Shown here: positions 1 to 12,500 of the stretch, in pieces
Numbering within the stretch: position 1 is the first letter of the stretch
Layout: the number at the start of each line of letters is the position of its first letter
NCBI RefSeq assembly: GCF_047495875.1
Contig: NC_092466.1
Location: forward strand, 17,914,561 to 17,978,560
DNA from: Pithys albifrons albifrons
Taxonomy: Eukaryota > Chordata > Aves > Passeriformes > Thamnophilidae
Length of the DNA: 64,000 nucleotides
Reading direction: 5' to 3'
Translations under genes and position numbers: made by a program
The notes under the pieces: model-generated
The model's input: the letters and a program-made list of their open reading frames with translations, nothing else
The model's database searches: none
What the model was told of the DNA's origin: nothing

Positions 1-3000
1 TTTGTATTTTAGAGGTGATTGAATTAATTTCTTTAAAATTGGGTCCTTTTTACTTTACCTAAATGCTAACTATTGCTGCTAAGATGAAGTTACACAAGAT
101 GTCATTTCAACAGCAAGGTTACTTGGGGTTAAAACTAAATATATCTCAAGTTCCATCACTCTGGAATCACCCCAGGAGTGAGGGGTCATCCTTCTGTCTT
201 TCCTTTTCAATTATTTGCCTCATTTGACCAGGCTTTTTGGTCTTCAAGATGAGAAGTACTTACTTATCTGAAGGATTCTCCTTCCTCACTTCACCAGTAA
301 ATGCCCAGTGTGAACCAAACTTACTTTCCAGATCTACCTCATGACTTGAACAATTTCGAGACTAGAAACAGAACAGCCGAATAGAAGATTAGATTGGTGT
401 GGAGGAGTGGGCATGATTAAGATCTTAAAACCTTAAAGAAATGTGAAATGCTATCACTGCGTACAATATGCGTGCACACAAATAAAGGTCCATAGGCATC
501 TAACAGTGAAATAGCTTTCTCACAGTAGGTTACTAACTGGTTTTCTTCAGAAATAATTTTCCTAATGATCCTTTCTGTGTTGTCTGGACAGATCATGGAT
601 CAGAGCTACTACTGCCCCGCTGATACTGTCCATGCATGGAAACCCTTTAGTGTGGACCAGAGCAGCCCTTGCAGAGTAGATGATGTAGCAGCCAGCTGTT
701 CTTGTGGCACTCTGAGCCTGTAAACAAAAAGCCTGTGCAACAGATAAACACTGGACACAAGTTGACCTAATTTGTATTTGTTCCAAGAGAAATTATATTC
801 ATTGGAAAAATTGTATGGAATGCATGCCAGTTACTAAGGATCTTTAATTGTAAGCAAACAAATGTTTTTTGTCATTGGAGTAAGTCTGACACAAGCAGCC
901 ATGTATTCAGAAGGGTGCAGAGCACTGTAGAACTGGTGACAGTGTACACAAATGGCTCAGGGATTTTCTTCTCTATACGTTAAAATGTGACAGTTTCTAA
1001 AAATTCTATAGGAACAGTTTTCCATTTTACAGCTAGATTGAGTGATTCCAAAGCAGTCTGTGCTATAGCAAAGATCTGAGAGGCCAAAGCGTAGACTTAT
1101 CAGAACAGTGATACACACTTGTCCTTGTTTTATCCAAGACAGAACAAGCACAGTAAGGAAACATCAGGAGGTATTAGTAATCCTCCAATTTAGCCAAAAG
1201 ATATTTTAGCAAAACAAACTTGGAATTAAGTAAAATCATACTTTTTCTGAGCTATTCTCATTTGACATCTACTCAGCTAACACAGAGGGGGCAGCTCTTG
1301 AAAGTTGGATTCACCTTATGAAATAGAAACTGGAACTTGCATCTCACAGCATAGTAACACCAGCTTCTGGGGCAGAACTGATTTGCTTTTAGCAGAGATC
1401 TTGTGGAGTCCTGTAGGTGTAGGCCACCTTGGCTAAAAGCTGAACCAGTTATTTTTTCCCCACAGGGCCAGTTCTGGCTAGCAAAGTATTGTAATATTTG
1501 GAGTAGTCATGTTGACTTACATGGAGGGAACTGCATATGGGAAGTTCAGAAGCTACCGAAATGCTTTGCTAATTAAACTGGTCAGCTGCCAATCCCTTTA
1601 GGATAGAAGAAGAATCTGAAGGCTTTATTTCTGCCTTAGCAAAATAAATAAATAAATCTTACTATAGATTCCCTTAGCTATCGTTCTTCAGTATTTTTTA
1701 ATTTATTTCTGAACAGATTTATAATGTACTTTGATTCTAAGCTCATAACGTTTGTAAAAGGAATATTTAATAAGTCCCTGAAGAGAAGAACCAGTTTGTA
1801 TAAGAAACCAGAGACATTATGCTTCATTACAGTGAGAAATTAAAAAAGTATTCCTGCTACTTACATTGCTCAAAAAAGCTGTGGGAAACCATCCTGGTTA
1901 AACCTAAACTAGCTGGTCCCTCACAATGCTGAGACTCCAGCACCTGGGGCACTGAGTCTGTAGGCTACAGGAAACTTGTGAGGCAGCAGGACAGATGGGA
2001 GATGGGACAGGGAGTATGACATTACCCTGTGGACTCTTTCAAAGCAGCACACATACAGGCGTCTTGTCTTTTTTTATGGAGGCAATTCCCCAGTTGGGAT
2101 GGTAGAAGGGTTCATGATAGGTATGGTAAGAGTTCATTCGAGAATGAAGGAGGAGCTAAGTAAAACCAGATGTGCTGCAAAGTGATATTAGAACCACCCA
2201 AATAGCTTTATCAGTGGAATGGAGTAGTCAGAACCTTGCTATTATTATCAGTCTGATCAGAAGCATGTGAACTCCAAACTATGCTCCCACACAGGTCAAA
2301 GTCATAGTGTTACTCTAGACAGAGATCTGTATGGAGGAACAGAAGTCAGCTTGGCACAACATCCTTTAGGAAAGAAGCCTAAAGAACTGGATTTGACCTT
2401 TAGTTACTGAACTACTTCAGAAATATGCTTTGTCTGTACAAAGAAACAAGGAATCCAAGATTGTCTGTTTATATTTTGAAATTGCCTGGTTACCGATTTT
2501 TAAAAATTTCTAAGTGACATTTTGTACAAATACTTTAGACAGAAGATTTATTGGTAGTTTTTTCTTTTTAGGCAAACTGCCAATGTCCTCTTTTAAACCA
2601 CTGCTTTTGCTTTAGCTGATCCCAGCACAAATGTGAAGGCTTAAGTGACTTCATATTTAAATTGCTTCCAAACTTAAACTGTGTCAAAGCTTGATATAGC
2701 CCCTCTATCTACATTGGGAGGAGCTGTGTAATGCAGCTAGATATGTGATTCTTGTGAGTACTGGCGAATTCTGCTGCTTTTTTTACTTTTGATGCCAAGC
2801 ACTGATGAATCTTGGAACGCGATGCTATTTGGAAACCCTGCATCTGTCTGCTGTTCAGGGAAAAAGAATTTGAGCAGAGAGAAACCACTGTAAACATCAT
2901 GTGCATTGTATGTCAAAAAGTTTCAAACCAGAAAATTTAAAATCTGAAAGACCTTTGTTTTTCAGGCCAAAATGGTGTGTGCTTTTATTGTGCTAAAAAC

Positions 3001-6000
3001 TGCCTTAGAAATATGGCTAACAAATTACCTTGTAATTCTGCACAGACTATTTTGTACCTTGCAAAACACTGAGGCACTTAAAATTACTAAATGAAACCAT
3101 TAGCCTAATTTTTAACCAAGAATCCCAAACAATAAAAAACTGCATATAAATATGTCTAAAAGTTTTTGAGATTTTGGGAGTGGGGTAGATATTTTCACTA
3201 GTGTGGCTCCTTAATAGGAATACTTGCACTGCTTCTCTTGCAGGAAAAAGCATGTTTGCAAAAAACAAAACCAAAACCCAAACCTCAAGCAATAACACCT
3301 CTTCCAGAGACTGATCAGAAAGAAGAGAAAGACCTTCCATAATTTCTTGGTATCTTATCTGGTGTTCATTTCACATTCTACCTTTCAATTCAGGGATCTC
3401 TGAACAGCTTATTAACTAAGAATTTTTCTGTGAGCTGTTGGAAGGCTTTAAATCATTGAGTGATTAACAAGGGAAAATATGACAGAGATAAGGGAATTGG
3501 TTTTTCTGTTTGAAGCTTAGCTTGGGCCAGTTGTGTTGTGCTGCATGTAAACAGTGACTTGACATGGGCATTGGCATTCTAGCTAAATTCAGAAGGAATC
3601 CAAAGCAAGGCCACTGTGAACTGCAGGGATTTATTTTTGCCTCTGCTATGTGCCTTTTACTGCCTTATATCACTCTCTCAAGTTTATCTATATGAAACTA
3701 ACACCCTCCTATTTTTAAATTGCTTCTGAATATGGTGAGGAGCCTTTCTTTAGAAGATATGTTAATAGGTGTGCCTTTGTGCTGCCAAATTGGCACGTGT
3801 TTGCAGGAGATTCATTGACAGACTAACCTTGCTTTTGCACCTGGTGTGTTAGCATATGGTAGGACTAATGGCACAGTGAGGCACCACTTTGGAGCTCCCA
3901 GGCTGCTCACCTTTCAAGCTGCCTCTCAGCTGCAACTGAGAACATGACTGGTCTCAGTCATTTTTCAGGACAAAGGAGTTCATCTGAAGTTCTGCTTTGT
4001 CTTCAGCAAACCTTTGACATGACCCAAAATGAATTAGAAGGACTCATTGAATAAATTCCTGACTGTCTTTGGTTAGTTACAAGTGAGAGGAGGCAAGGAT
4101 GGATGTGATCCCTTCCCTTCGTGTCCTCTGGGCAAGAATGGCACGTTGAGTGCCCTGCTGTATGCCCTCCAGTGACCTGCCTCAGCTGAGTGATGTATTT
4201 TCCGCTGTGGGGAGTTTGTTGTGCAAACGTGTGAGCCCAGCCCTGAGGCTGGCACACACAGCAGCCAGGCAGGCTCATGTCTGGCACAGCTCCTCTAACT
4301 GCAGGGACAGAAAAAAAAAGAGATAGGAGGGGAAATGGGATGTCAGGAAAAAAATGTGCCTCTTAAAATGTCATGCACCATTTTAGCTGTCACCTTTTCC
4401 CAACATTTGTGTTGCATCACTTGAGGCACAAGGTGAAGGAAACAGCAAGGGAAGGGTAGTGGCCAGCAGCCCTTCTGAATGAGAGACCTTGTGCTCAAGG
4501 ACAGTGAAAGTTGTTGGTTTTTTTTTTTAATAAAGCCTGAGATTAAATTTCTATCAAAGTAATGATGTTTAGATGAAATCAAATATGCCTACAAACTCAG
4601 CAACAGGGAAAATATAGAACTTAAAAAGACTTAAAATTTCCCTTCAAAATTAGAAAATGTATCTAAATAAAAAGATTTTTGCTTAGTTCTTTCTTGGCAT
4701 GTGTTCCATTTAAATTATGCTGTGATGGGAGAAAAGGATCAATAAGAATTGGAAGTGCTTCCTTCTGCTTCCTGTTTGAGCAAAGTGTAGGACCCTGTAA
4801 AAAAGTGCTGTGTCAGTAGCCATTTTGGAACTGCACAGAGATGGAAGAAAGCCCCTGAGATACAGACCTCTAGAGCAAATTGTTTCCTAGCCTGACATCC
4901 ATTTTTCTTCTATCACAATTTTCTCCTGCTCTCTGCCTCCTACTCCATGTCAGAACAGGTAATTCCAGACATTCCTACTCAAAAGCATCTCCCAGCAGGA
5001 AATCAGTGCCCTGTTTTTCAGGTTTTAAAAAAAGCAAGCAAACTAGGCATTTTTTCAGAGTGTATGCTCATCTCTTTCCTACCCAGCCTAAATCCATAGG
5101 TAATTTTTTGCATCAGCCATCTTATCATTTACCTTCTGTAGCAGGCTACCAAAGGCAAATTTAAAGTGAGTGAGTAATCAGTTATCTGCAAGAATGAAGC
5201 CTCAGTGGGTAATTGAACTCATCGACTCATAAGACTTAAAAAGGAAGAAAACTGGTTTTAGATATGATGATATGTATCAGCAATGGAGTTTTGGTAGTAA
5301 TTAAAACATTGTATGACATAACAGTGGCTCCAAGAATTCTACAGGAATTTGGCTGCAGGTTGGTGGAGTGGCACATAGCACGTCTGTAAGTCATGTTTCC
5401 CTCCTGCTAGAAAGTCTTGCTCTAATACCTCGTTTCAGATCTTAGAGCATCTGACACTTTTGATAAGGCATGAAGACATTGCCATTCAGCTGTTACACCA
5501 ATATGAATCTGCAGGGAAAGCAGATTTGCTCAGCTGGTTCGCTGAACCACTCCTTCTTCCATAAACAATACAGGCAGATAAAATAAATGTTAGACAACAC
5601 TTCTTGAAACTATTATAGTTTTTTATGGTGTTTCTTTTCAGCAAAAGCAACAGATTGGAGTTTGTTTTCACCATTCAATCTGATTAAATTATACTGGTAC
5701 TGAAGTAGAGAAACCCATGTATTCAAAGGAACCCCATGCTCCATGAAATTTGCATGAACTATTGTGGCTATGGGGATGATGCACAGCAAAAGTATAATTG
5801 TCTCTAAACTCAGAACACATCCCACTGATTGGCTTTCTAAGCATCTCCTTGCCCTAACAAGAAAAGACTGGTAGTAGGAGTTTCAAGTGGGAGTTTCCAC
5901 CCTTGTTATTAGTTGCATTGTAAGGGTTACACACTGAGTGTGGTAACATCATTCAGGGAAAGATTTTCAGGAGTATAATTACTCTTTCAAATTCTTATGG

Positions 6001-9000
6001 ATAAAGAAAAGAAATGATCCTAAGAACAGAGGACCTCAAAGATCCATGAAAGAGAGAGAATATATCTCTATAGACTGAGCTGAGAACATATCATTAGCAA
6101 TGTCAGCCAGAAAATCATGGCAGGGACCTTCTATATTCATCATTTCACAACCAGTTTGATGTGCTTAGACTGGAATAGGTCTCATGTTTTTCAGAAAATC
6201 TGCAGTTTCATTAGTCACAGTTATTTTTAATCAACATTGCATCAAGCTCTAATAGGTTTATGCAGTTTAAACAAAATAGTGATTTATGTTGTATCTTGAG
6301 AAAAATGGTAGAAAGAAGGTTTTGCTAATTTTGGCAGAATGAGGTAAAAGATAAAAATAGAGAAATGTCCAAGCCCAGGAAGCTCCCTGTCTTGAACAGA
6401 ATGACTTTTACCTGCAAGAATGATTAATTTGCCTCCTGTCCTGTATATGGCTATCCTAAAAGCCAGGGCAAAGTATAAGCCTGGAATGCAATTTACAAAA
6501 GCTATAGTGTGCTATAGACTATAGTATGTATTTTTAAAGTTTTATAGGCTGTTTAAAAACATAGAGGACAAAACTAGTGCTGTATTACCTGTAAAACTTA
6601 TAAAAAGGGATGGTAGAAGTAGAGCCTACTAGAAAAGGCATTACATACCAATGTGTCTAAGGCTGATCTCGACCTTTCAATTTAGAACAAGATCAGTGAC
6701 AGAAAGCATGGCCATGCTCCTGTGCACAGCATCTAAAAAGGTGATTTGACAATACTCGAGAACGCGTTTAGACTTGAGAAGCTTTCGGATGTAGTGTGTG
6801 AATCAGCATTCTTGGTTTTTGGATGAACAGATAATGAATCATCACTTCTCTTCCCCTATCTGTACTCATGTTGTGTTACATAAAAGGGCCAGGAATACTA
6901 TTTTATTTTCTGGTATTATACCTGCAGGGCATTCATAACCTGATTATGGAACGAGGAGCCCTGATAATAGGGTATAATTTCTAAAACAGACATACCATTG
7001 ACCAACACCCCATCCTGCTTTCAACATTGCTGTGCTATGACTAGCAGAGAAGTTTCTCCTTAAATACCTTCTTCATGGGATATTCAAATACAGACTATAT
7101 AAATTCTGAATATGGCTGTTGTGTGGAAAAGCCAGATGTGTAATATATGATGCCAATAATATAATGGATACATAATTTCTATGCTACCTGTTTTATAAAA
7201 AGCTAGAATACTTTCTCTCATGTTCACTGCCTTCTTACTGCCCTGAGGGAAAAAAGCTATCAATGGAGCAGCTTTTCTTCCCCTTGGGGTACAGAGAGTT
7301 TAAAAAAGTTTGCAATCTAGGTTGGAGGGAAAAAGATTTATTAACCTTCACTTTGTAAATATTTTGCTTTCCTCCCTTCCTTCCCTTGCTCCTAAAGGAG
7401 AGAACCACAAACCTCCTCTCCCCTAACTGGATATGGCCAGGCCCTGGCTCAGAAGACAGGCTGCTCCTGCCCCATCAAGTCTGCAAACTGCCTTGGCTGG
7501 ACTCCAGCTCCCTGGGCCTCTCCTGTTGGAGCTATGCAGCTTTGCATACATAAAAATACTGCAGAGAAATATATGGGCATATGAAAGAGGATCAAGAACT
7601 TCAGGACGGGTTTTCCCTAACCCAGGAGAAATACATGAATGCCATGCCACCTGTGCCATGTGTTATTTTGTGCCCCATCTCATTCTCTGGGAAGTGTTCC
7701 TGGATATAACTCCTTGCTAAAGGCAAAGAGAAATATTTGGTTTGTTTGATGTTATGCTGAACATCTATTCCTTTAAATATTAGAATTTTATAAAAAAGAA
7801 AAATTTCTAACTACCCCTGGTTAAGAGAATTTTTTTTCCTTTTTCCTAGTCTAGGAATGAAAAACAAAATTCCTTTTCCAGTCCAACACACTCAACGTTT
7901 CTTCAGATAAAAGCTGTCAAATAACTTCTCATATCCTTAAATAGTACATTATGACCAGGAAATGCATGTCAGTGTCACTGAGGTCAGATCTATGCCTTTG
8001 CAGTAGAGTGCATGGGCTGTGTTTTGCTCAACAAACAAAGTCCATCCACTTGCCTGGTTAACACAAAGTGGTTAAAAAGAACTAGCAAGAAAGGATTTGT
8101 GTGTTTTAGGTTTGCAGTGGAGCAACCTTAAATGGCTTGAAGTAAATTTTTGTTGATGTGGTGTAGGAAGAGCATGGTGAAAGAGCAGCTGCATTTTTTT
8201 GCAATGGATTCCTTTTTAAAGGGCTTCATAAAGAAAAACTGAAAGGTTGCCATCATGAATGCTTAAGTGAGATGAGGTAAAGTAGTAATGAAAGTCTTAG
8301 TGGCTTTTGATAAACTAACAGGGCAATAAGACTGAGTAACAGGTTAAGGGACATGAAGTTGGAGTGTGGTGAGAAGGTGAAACGTAAATTGAAAGCATGA
8401 GGAGCCACCCAACCAAAATTAATTAGAAGAAGAGACAGGAAGATGGAAAGAGCAACATGTGTGGAAATAGAGTTATGTAAAATCTTAAGATGTACGGTCA
8501 GAGCAGAAGTCTCAAACAGGTTTGACGTTGGCCTGACTGTGACAGTAAGCAAAGAAAATGGTTTGTATATCAGCATTTTGGGGAACACTTTTATCAGTTT
8601 TACAGGTAAGTGTGAACTGTGATCATTTGGAAATGGAGGGAGATGTGAAATCAAAAGTCCTGACAGCCTGAGAGAAAGATTGCAGTAGCCTGTTTACAGA
8701 AGTGCAATATCCTTTTCAAAAATGACTGAAATAATATGAGAGAATGATTTCCAAAACTACTGGAGCTGAAACAAAGAATGATTAAAGAAGACCCCCCACA
8801 ACAAAATGTACTAATTGTATGTCAAAAATCCAGTGAGATAACTGCTGTTTCCCAAACAAACCAAGCAGCACTGAAGAGATTACACCAATTTCTATGTACC
8901 AATCTGTACAGAGCCTTTGCCACAGCAAACAAAGAAGTTTTGCTTGTGTGTATAAGAAAACACCATGAATCTTGTATTAAAGTCCTGAAATAAAGCCCAA

Positions 9001-9035
9001 TGAAATGCTTATTCCCCTCCATGGGGCACATGTGG
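1..9035. other. Intergenic DNA, left flank; no gene recognised
   Basis: AT-rich non-coding sequence. Open frames in both directions are short (mostly under 100 codons, the longest 133 codons at 8253-8654 on the - strand), low in complexity, and resemble no protein family I know. The region holds a short AAAT microsatellite near 1641 and scattered AATAAA motifs, for example at 8989-8994. Unannotated enhancers or lncRNA exons cannot be excluded from sequence alone. It lies upstream of PPP1R3C. In human the next gene on this side is TNKS2, but no TNKS2-like exon or second CpG island is seen here. Confidence 0.6.
1641..1657. repeat. (AAAT)n microsatellite
   Basis: About four perfect AAAT units in AT-rich intergenic sequence. 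This is a minor simple repeat. Confidence 0.8.
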
Positions 9036-9539
9036 GGTTTCATCTGGAAAATAGTGTCCAGTTTTAGGTCCCTCTATAAGAAAGTCTCATGATTAACTGG
9101 GGTGAAGGCAGTGGAGGGTCACCAGGATGGTCAGCAGACTGGAATGTGCTGCAGAAGGTGAGGCTGAGGGAGCTGAGTCTGCTTAACTTGCAAAAGAAAA
9201 GGCTAACAGTGGGTCAGAGTGCAGCCTCTCCCTACTAAGAGGGAATAGAGGAAGATGGAGCCAGACTTTCTCTTGAGATGCACAGCAAAAGGAAAAGAGG
9301 CAGCAGTCACATGTCACAGTAAAGGAATTCCAGACAGATAAACAGAAAAAGTTATGAGTGGTTAAGCAACGACACAGGTTGCCTAAGAAGCTGTGGACAC
9401 TGTCCTTGGAGGTATTAAAAGCTCAGCTAGACAAGCAACCTGAGCAGCCAAATCTGCTTTGAAACTAGCCCTCTTTCGAGATGGAGACTAGATTTAAATT
9501 ACCTCAAAAGGCCCCTTACAACCTTCGTTATTCTATGAC
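9036..9539 (+). mobile_element. CR1 LINE fragment, 3' part, + orientation
   Basis: A diverged 5'-truncated CR1 retrotransposon. Hallmarks in order: the 'tgtccagttttagg' segment of the reverse-transcriptase C-terminal region near 9057, 'gctgagggagctgag' near 9162, a 'ggttgcctaagaagctgtgga' type segment near 9378, 'ccttggaggtattaaaagctc' near 9402, and the 3' terminus 'ttattctatgact' near 9528, which carries the ATTCTATGA unit that ends CR1 elements. There is no intact reading frame and the copy is clearly old. The 5' boundary is approximate. Confidence 0.8.
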
Positions 9540-12500
9540 TGCAATTCTTCAGATAAGCATGCAAGATTATTCTCACTGATTAAAACCATTTTAAAGATTG
9601 CAAAACTTACTGTAAGCATTAATGCATATGTGGAGCAAGCACATTTTGACAGTAAACCATCTGTGTTCTGGGAAGCAACATCCAAGAATAACCCAAAGAA
9701 GACAATTTATTGCAAATATGGTATTTAGGCCACAAGTCTTTCTACATTCAGAACAATAACTACTTCCCCACCCATTGCAGGATAAAAGGGGACTAATCAT
9801 GTTGCAGAACTTGTAATAAAGAGCTCCATTCTTTCCAGTAAATCTGAAAATGAAGTGAATCTCTGTATGAAACTTACCCCTTTTAAACCAGGGAAATATA
9901 CATTCATATATATATGTTGTGCATCCAAATAAGGATAACTAGGGCAGATCCTAGGAAACTCAATTTTTTTTACTGAAGTGGTTAGAAATGAGACTAAATC
10001 TGAAAGAAAAGATTCATTCATCTCTTAGACCTATGCCATAGGGGAGCTTTTTCCCCACATAGAAAATCCAAGAAAAACTTGACACAGAATTTCACTGTAC
10101 TGATTTCCAAGCCCTATTCTTCCCATGTGATACACAAGACAAAAAGAACTTTGTAAGAGAACCTAAAATGCAGGAATCGATCAAGTCTCTTGGGTGGCAG
10201 AACCAGAAAATGAGTGTTATTCAGACCCTTCAAAGGCTTCTAACCACTCTGGGTGAACATATTGCAGCTGTTAGCTGGGCTGCTGTCAGATATAGCAGTG
10301 CTCATTCAGTATAAATGTTTTATTCAATGTAAGTCTTAAGGGATTGGTAATCATACTGAATAATCATGTGGCTCCTGCAAGTCTGTAGGGAATTGTGCAT
10401 TGCAAAGGACAAGAATACTTCCCACAGAGCTGATGGACGTATCTACTCAACCAACGTTTGCATGTTCACACAGCATTAAACATAAACCAAATTACATAAA
10501 GCAGCATTTAACTTGCTGTTTTCTTTAGAGAAGACTACTCATCGGCAGAGGCAATTCCTGCACCTGGGCCTAAGAAAAAGTATAGAGAATAAACACTGAT
10601 TATCTCCACACAGCAACATTAATAATGTTTATGAAATGTTTGGTCACAGAATATCAAGGTTCAACCTTTTTGGGTGTATGGTTAAAAATAAACCCCACAA
10701 AAATGGAGAAAAGAAATGTTGTAATATTGAAATACTGTATTTATTTCAAATATCTAGGAAAGCCTTTGCATTCTCAAAAACTGATCTGTATTTATAAGTC
10801 AGGTTTATACTCATGCATAAAATACATGTATGTGTTTTGTTTTCTGCACTCTTGTGAAAAACGTCTTGGGAAGTTCAAGTTATTCCAAGAATGAATACCT
10901 ACATTCATGGTTTTGCCTCTTTCAGTTTTCTTTCTCTTTTCACTCTAAGTTGCAGCAATTTATACGTAATGTGGCATTGTCTTTATTTCATCTTACTACA
11001 TACTAGTAAAGCAATTATACTTCTAATGGGCTGCATTATGCATAAAAGCTGTTCAAGGAATCTTGCTCAAAATATCCTGAATTTAATATAATCATAGTAC
11101 ATAAAACATTTGAGCAGCCTGAGGTACATTTTCTTGCTTTTTCTGTCACTTGTTTCAGAAAGCAATGCACTTCTCTTACACTATACATTTCCAAAGTAAT
11201 GACATCTATCATTAATCAGTCTTAACAAGATTAGACATTTTGAATCAATTTCTAGCTTCTAATGCAGTCCAAAGCTTTCAGTTTCAAGGATTTTAAATGC
11301 CTTAAATTTAAATGTCTTTGAATTTAGCCTTACAAAGTTACAAGAGTGACAAGAACTTGCACTACTGACTGAAAGAAAACAAGACCTGGACCCTCTGCTA
11401 GTGCTCAAAGAGTTAAACCTCTGTCCTGTTGCTGTAAGAAAACATAAACCCCATCCATTTTTGCACTTGCATTTGGGTGCATGTGACTGCCCCTTTCTCT
11501 AGGGGATGGATGTGCAGTGGGGGAACTGCAATACTTTTTCCAGACTTTCTGTGATTTGCATGTTAACAAGTGATCATAATTTTCAAATGTCTCGGTGAGG
11601 GGATCCCAACAGCTGAAGCATGTTAGTTCTCATTGAACCATGAGAAATGGGCTCATAAACCCCTAAAAATATCAAAACGTATTTCTTTCTCATATGGACT
11701 ATGCCAGTGCTGAAGAAACCCCTAAAACAATAACAGAGTTTCCCAGGGCAAGTTTCCTTGGTATGTATTGGTAAGAAATATATATTCATTAGGAATTTCA
11801 CAGTTTACCAAAGGGTTCTGAGAAGAAAGTAAAGAAAATAGTCTTTTATTAAAACTCAGTAAGACTTTTGTTCACTGTATTTCATGAGATAAATCAGTGA
11901 TTTTAAATTTTCAAAGACTCACAGGTTCAGCTGACTAGCCTTGCTATGTCTCAGAATAATTACTATTTGCATCAATCACATTCATAGAAACCTGCAGAAC
12001 AGCTTAATAGACAGTAATGTTTACAAAGATCAGTCTTAGTAGCAGAGAATAAATATTAAACAGAAGTAAATTCAAGGGGAAAAAAAAAGGGTGCTGTAAA
12101 CCTTCTGTGACAAAATTGTCCCTGTTCCTGTCTATTACCACAGATTTCTTTAAATTCATTGAAGCTCTGTATCATTCACAGGTGCTCCAGGAACAAAATA
12201 TGTGCCAGCCAAAATAAGGTGGACGTTTTCTGTTCTCTAATAACCACAGTATTTTGCCTTTGGCCAGCAACAGATTTCAGTTTCGAGTCCAAAATCACAG
12301 CAAAACTTCCCAGCTCAATTGCACACTCTAACTGAATTGAGCTGGCACTGCTCTCCCACCCAGCAAACAGCAACGGTTTCTCAAGGGATGCATTACTATG
12401 CAAGTGAAATGGAGAATTCTCTTTTTCTCTCTGGAATTTTTTAACTATAAACGTGGTCATGACTTTACTTTGCTCTGAGGAAATGTTTGCTTATCTTTGC

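Noticed and set aside
8253..8654. 133-codon open frame on the - strand
   Set aside because: The product is Leu/Ser/Phe-rich with no recognisable family and no splice-site or promoter support. Its length is not exceptional for 64 kb of six-frame search.
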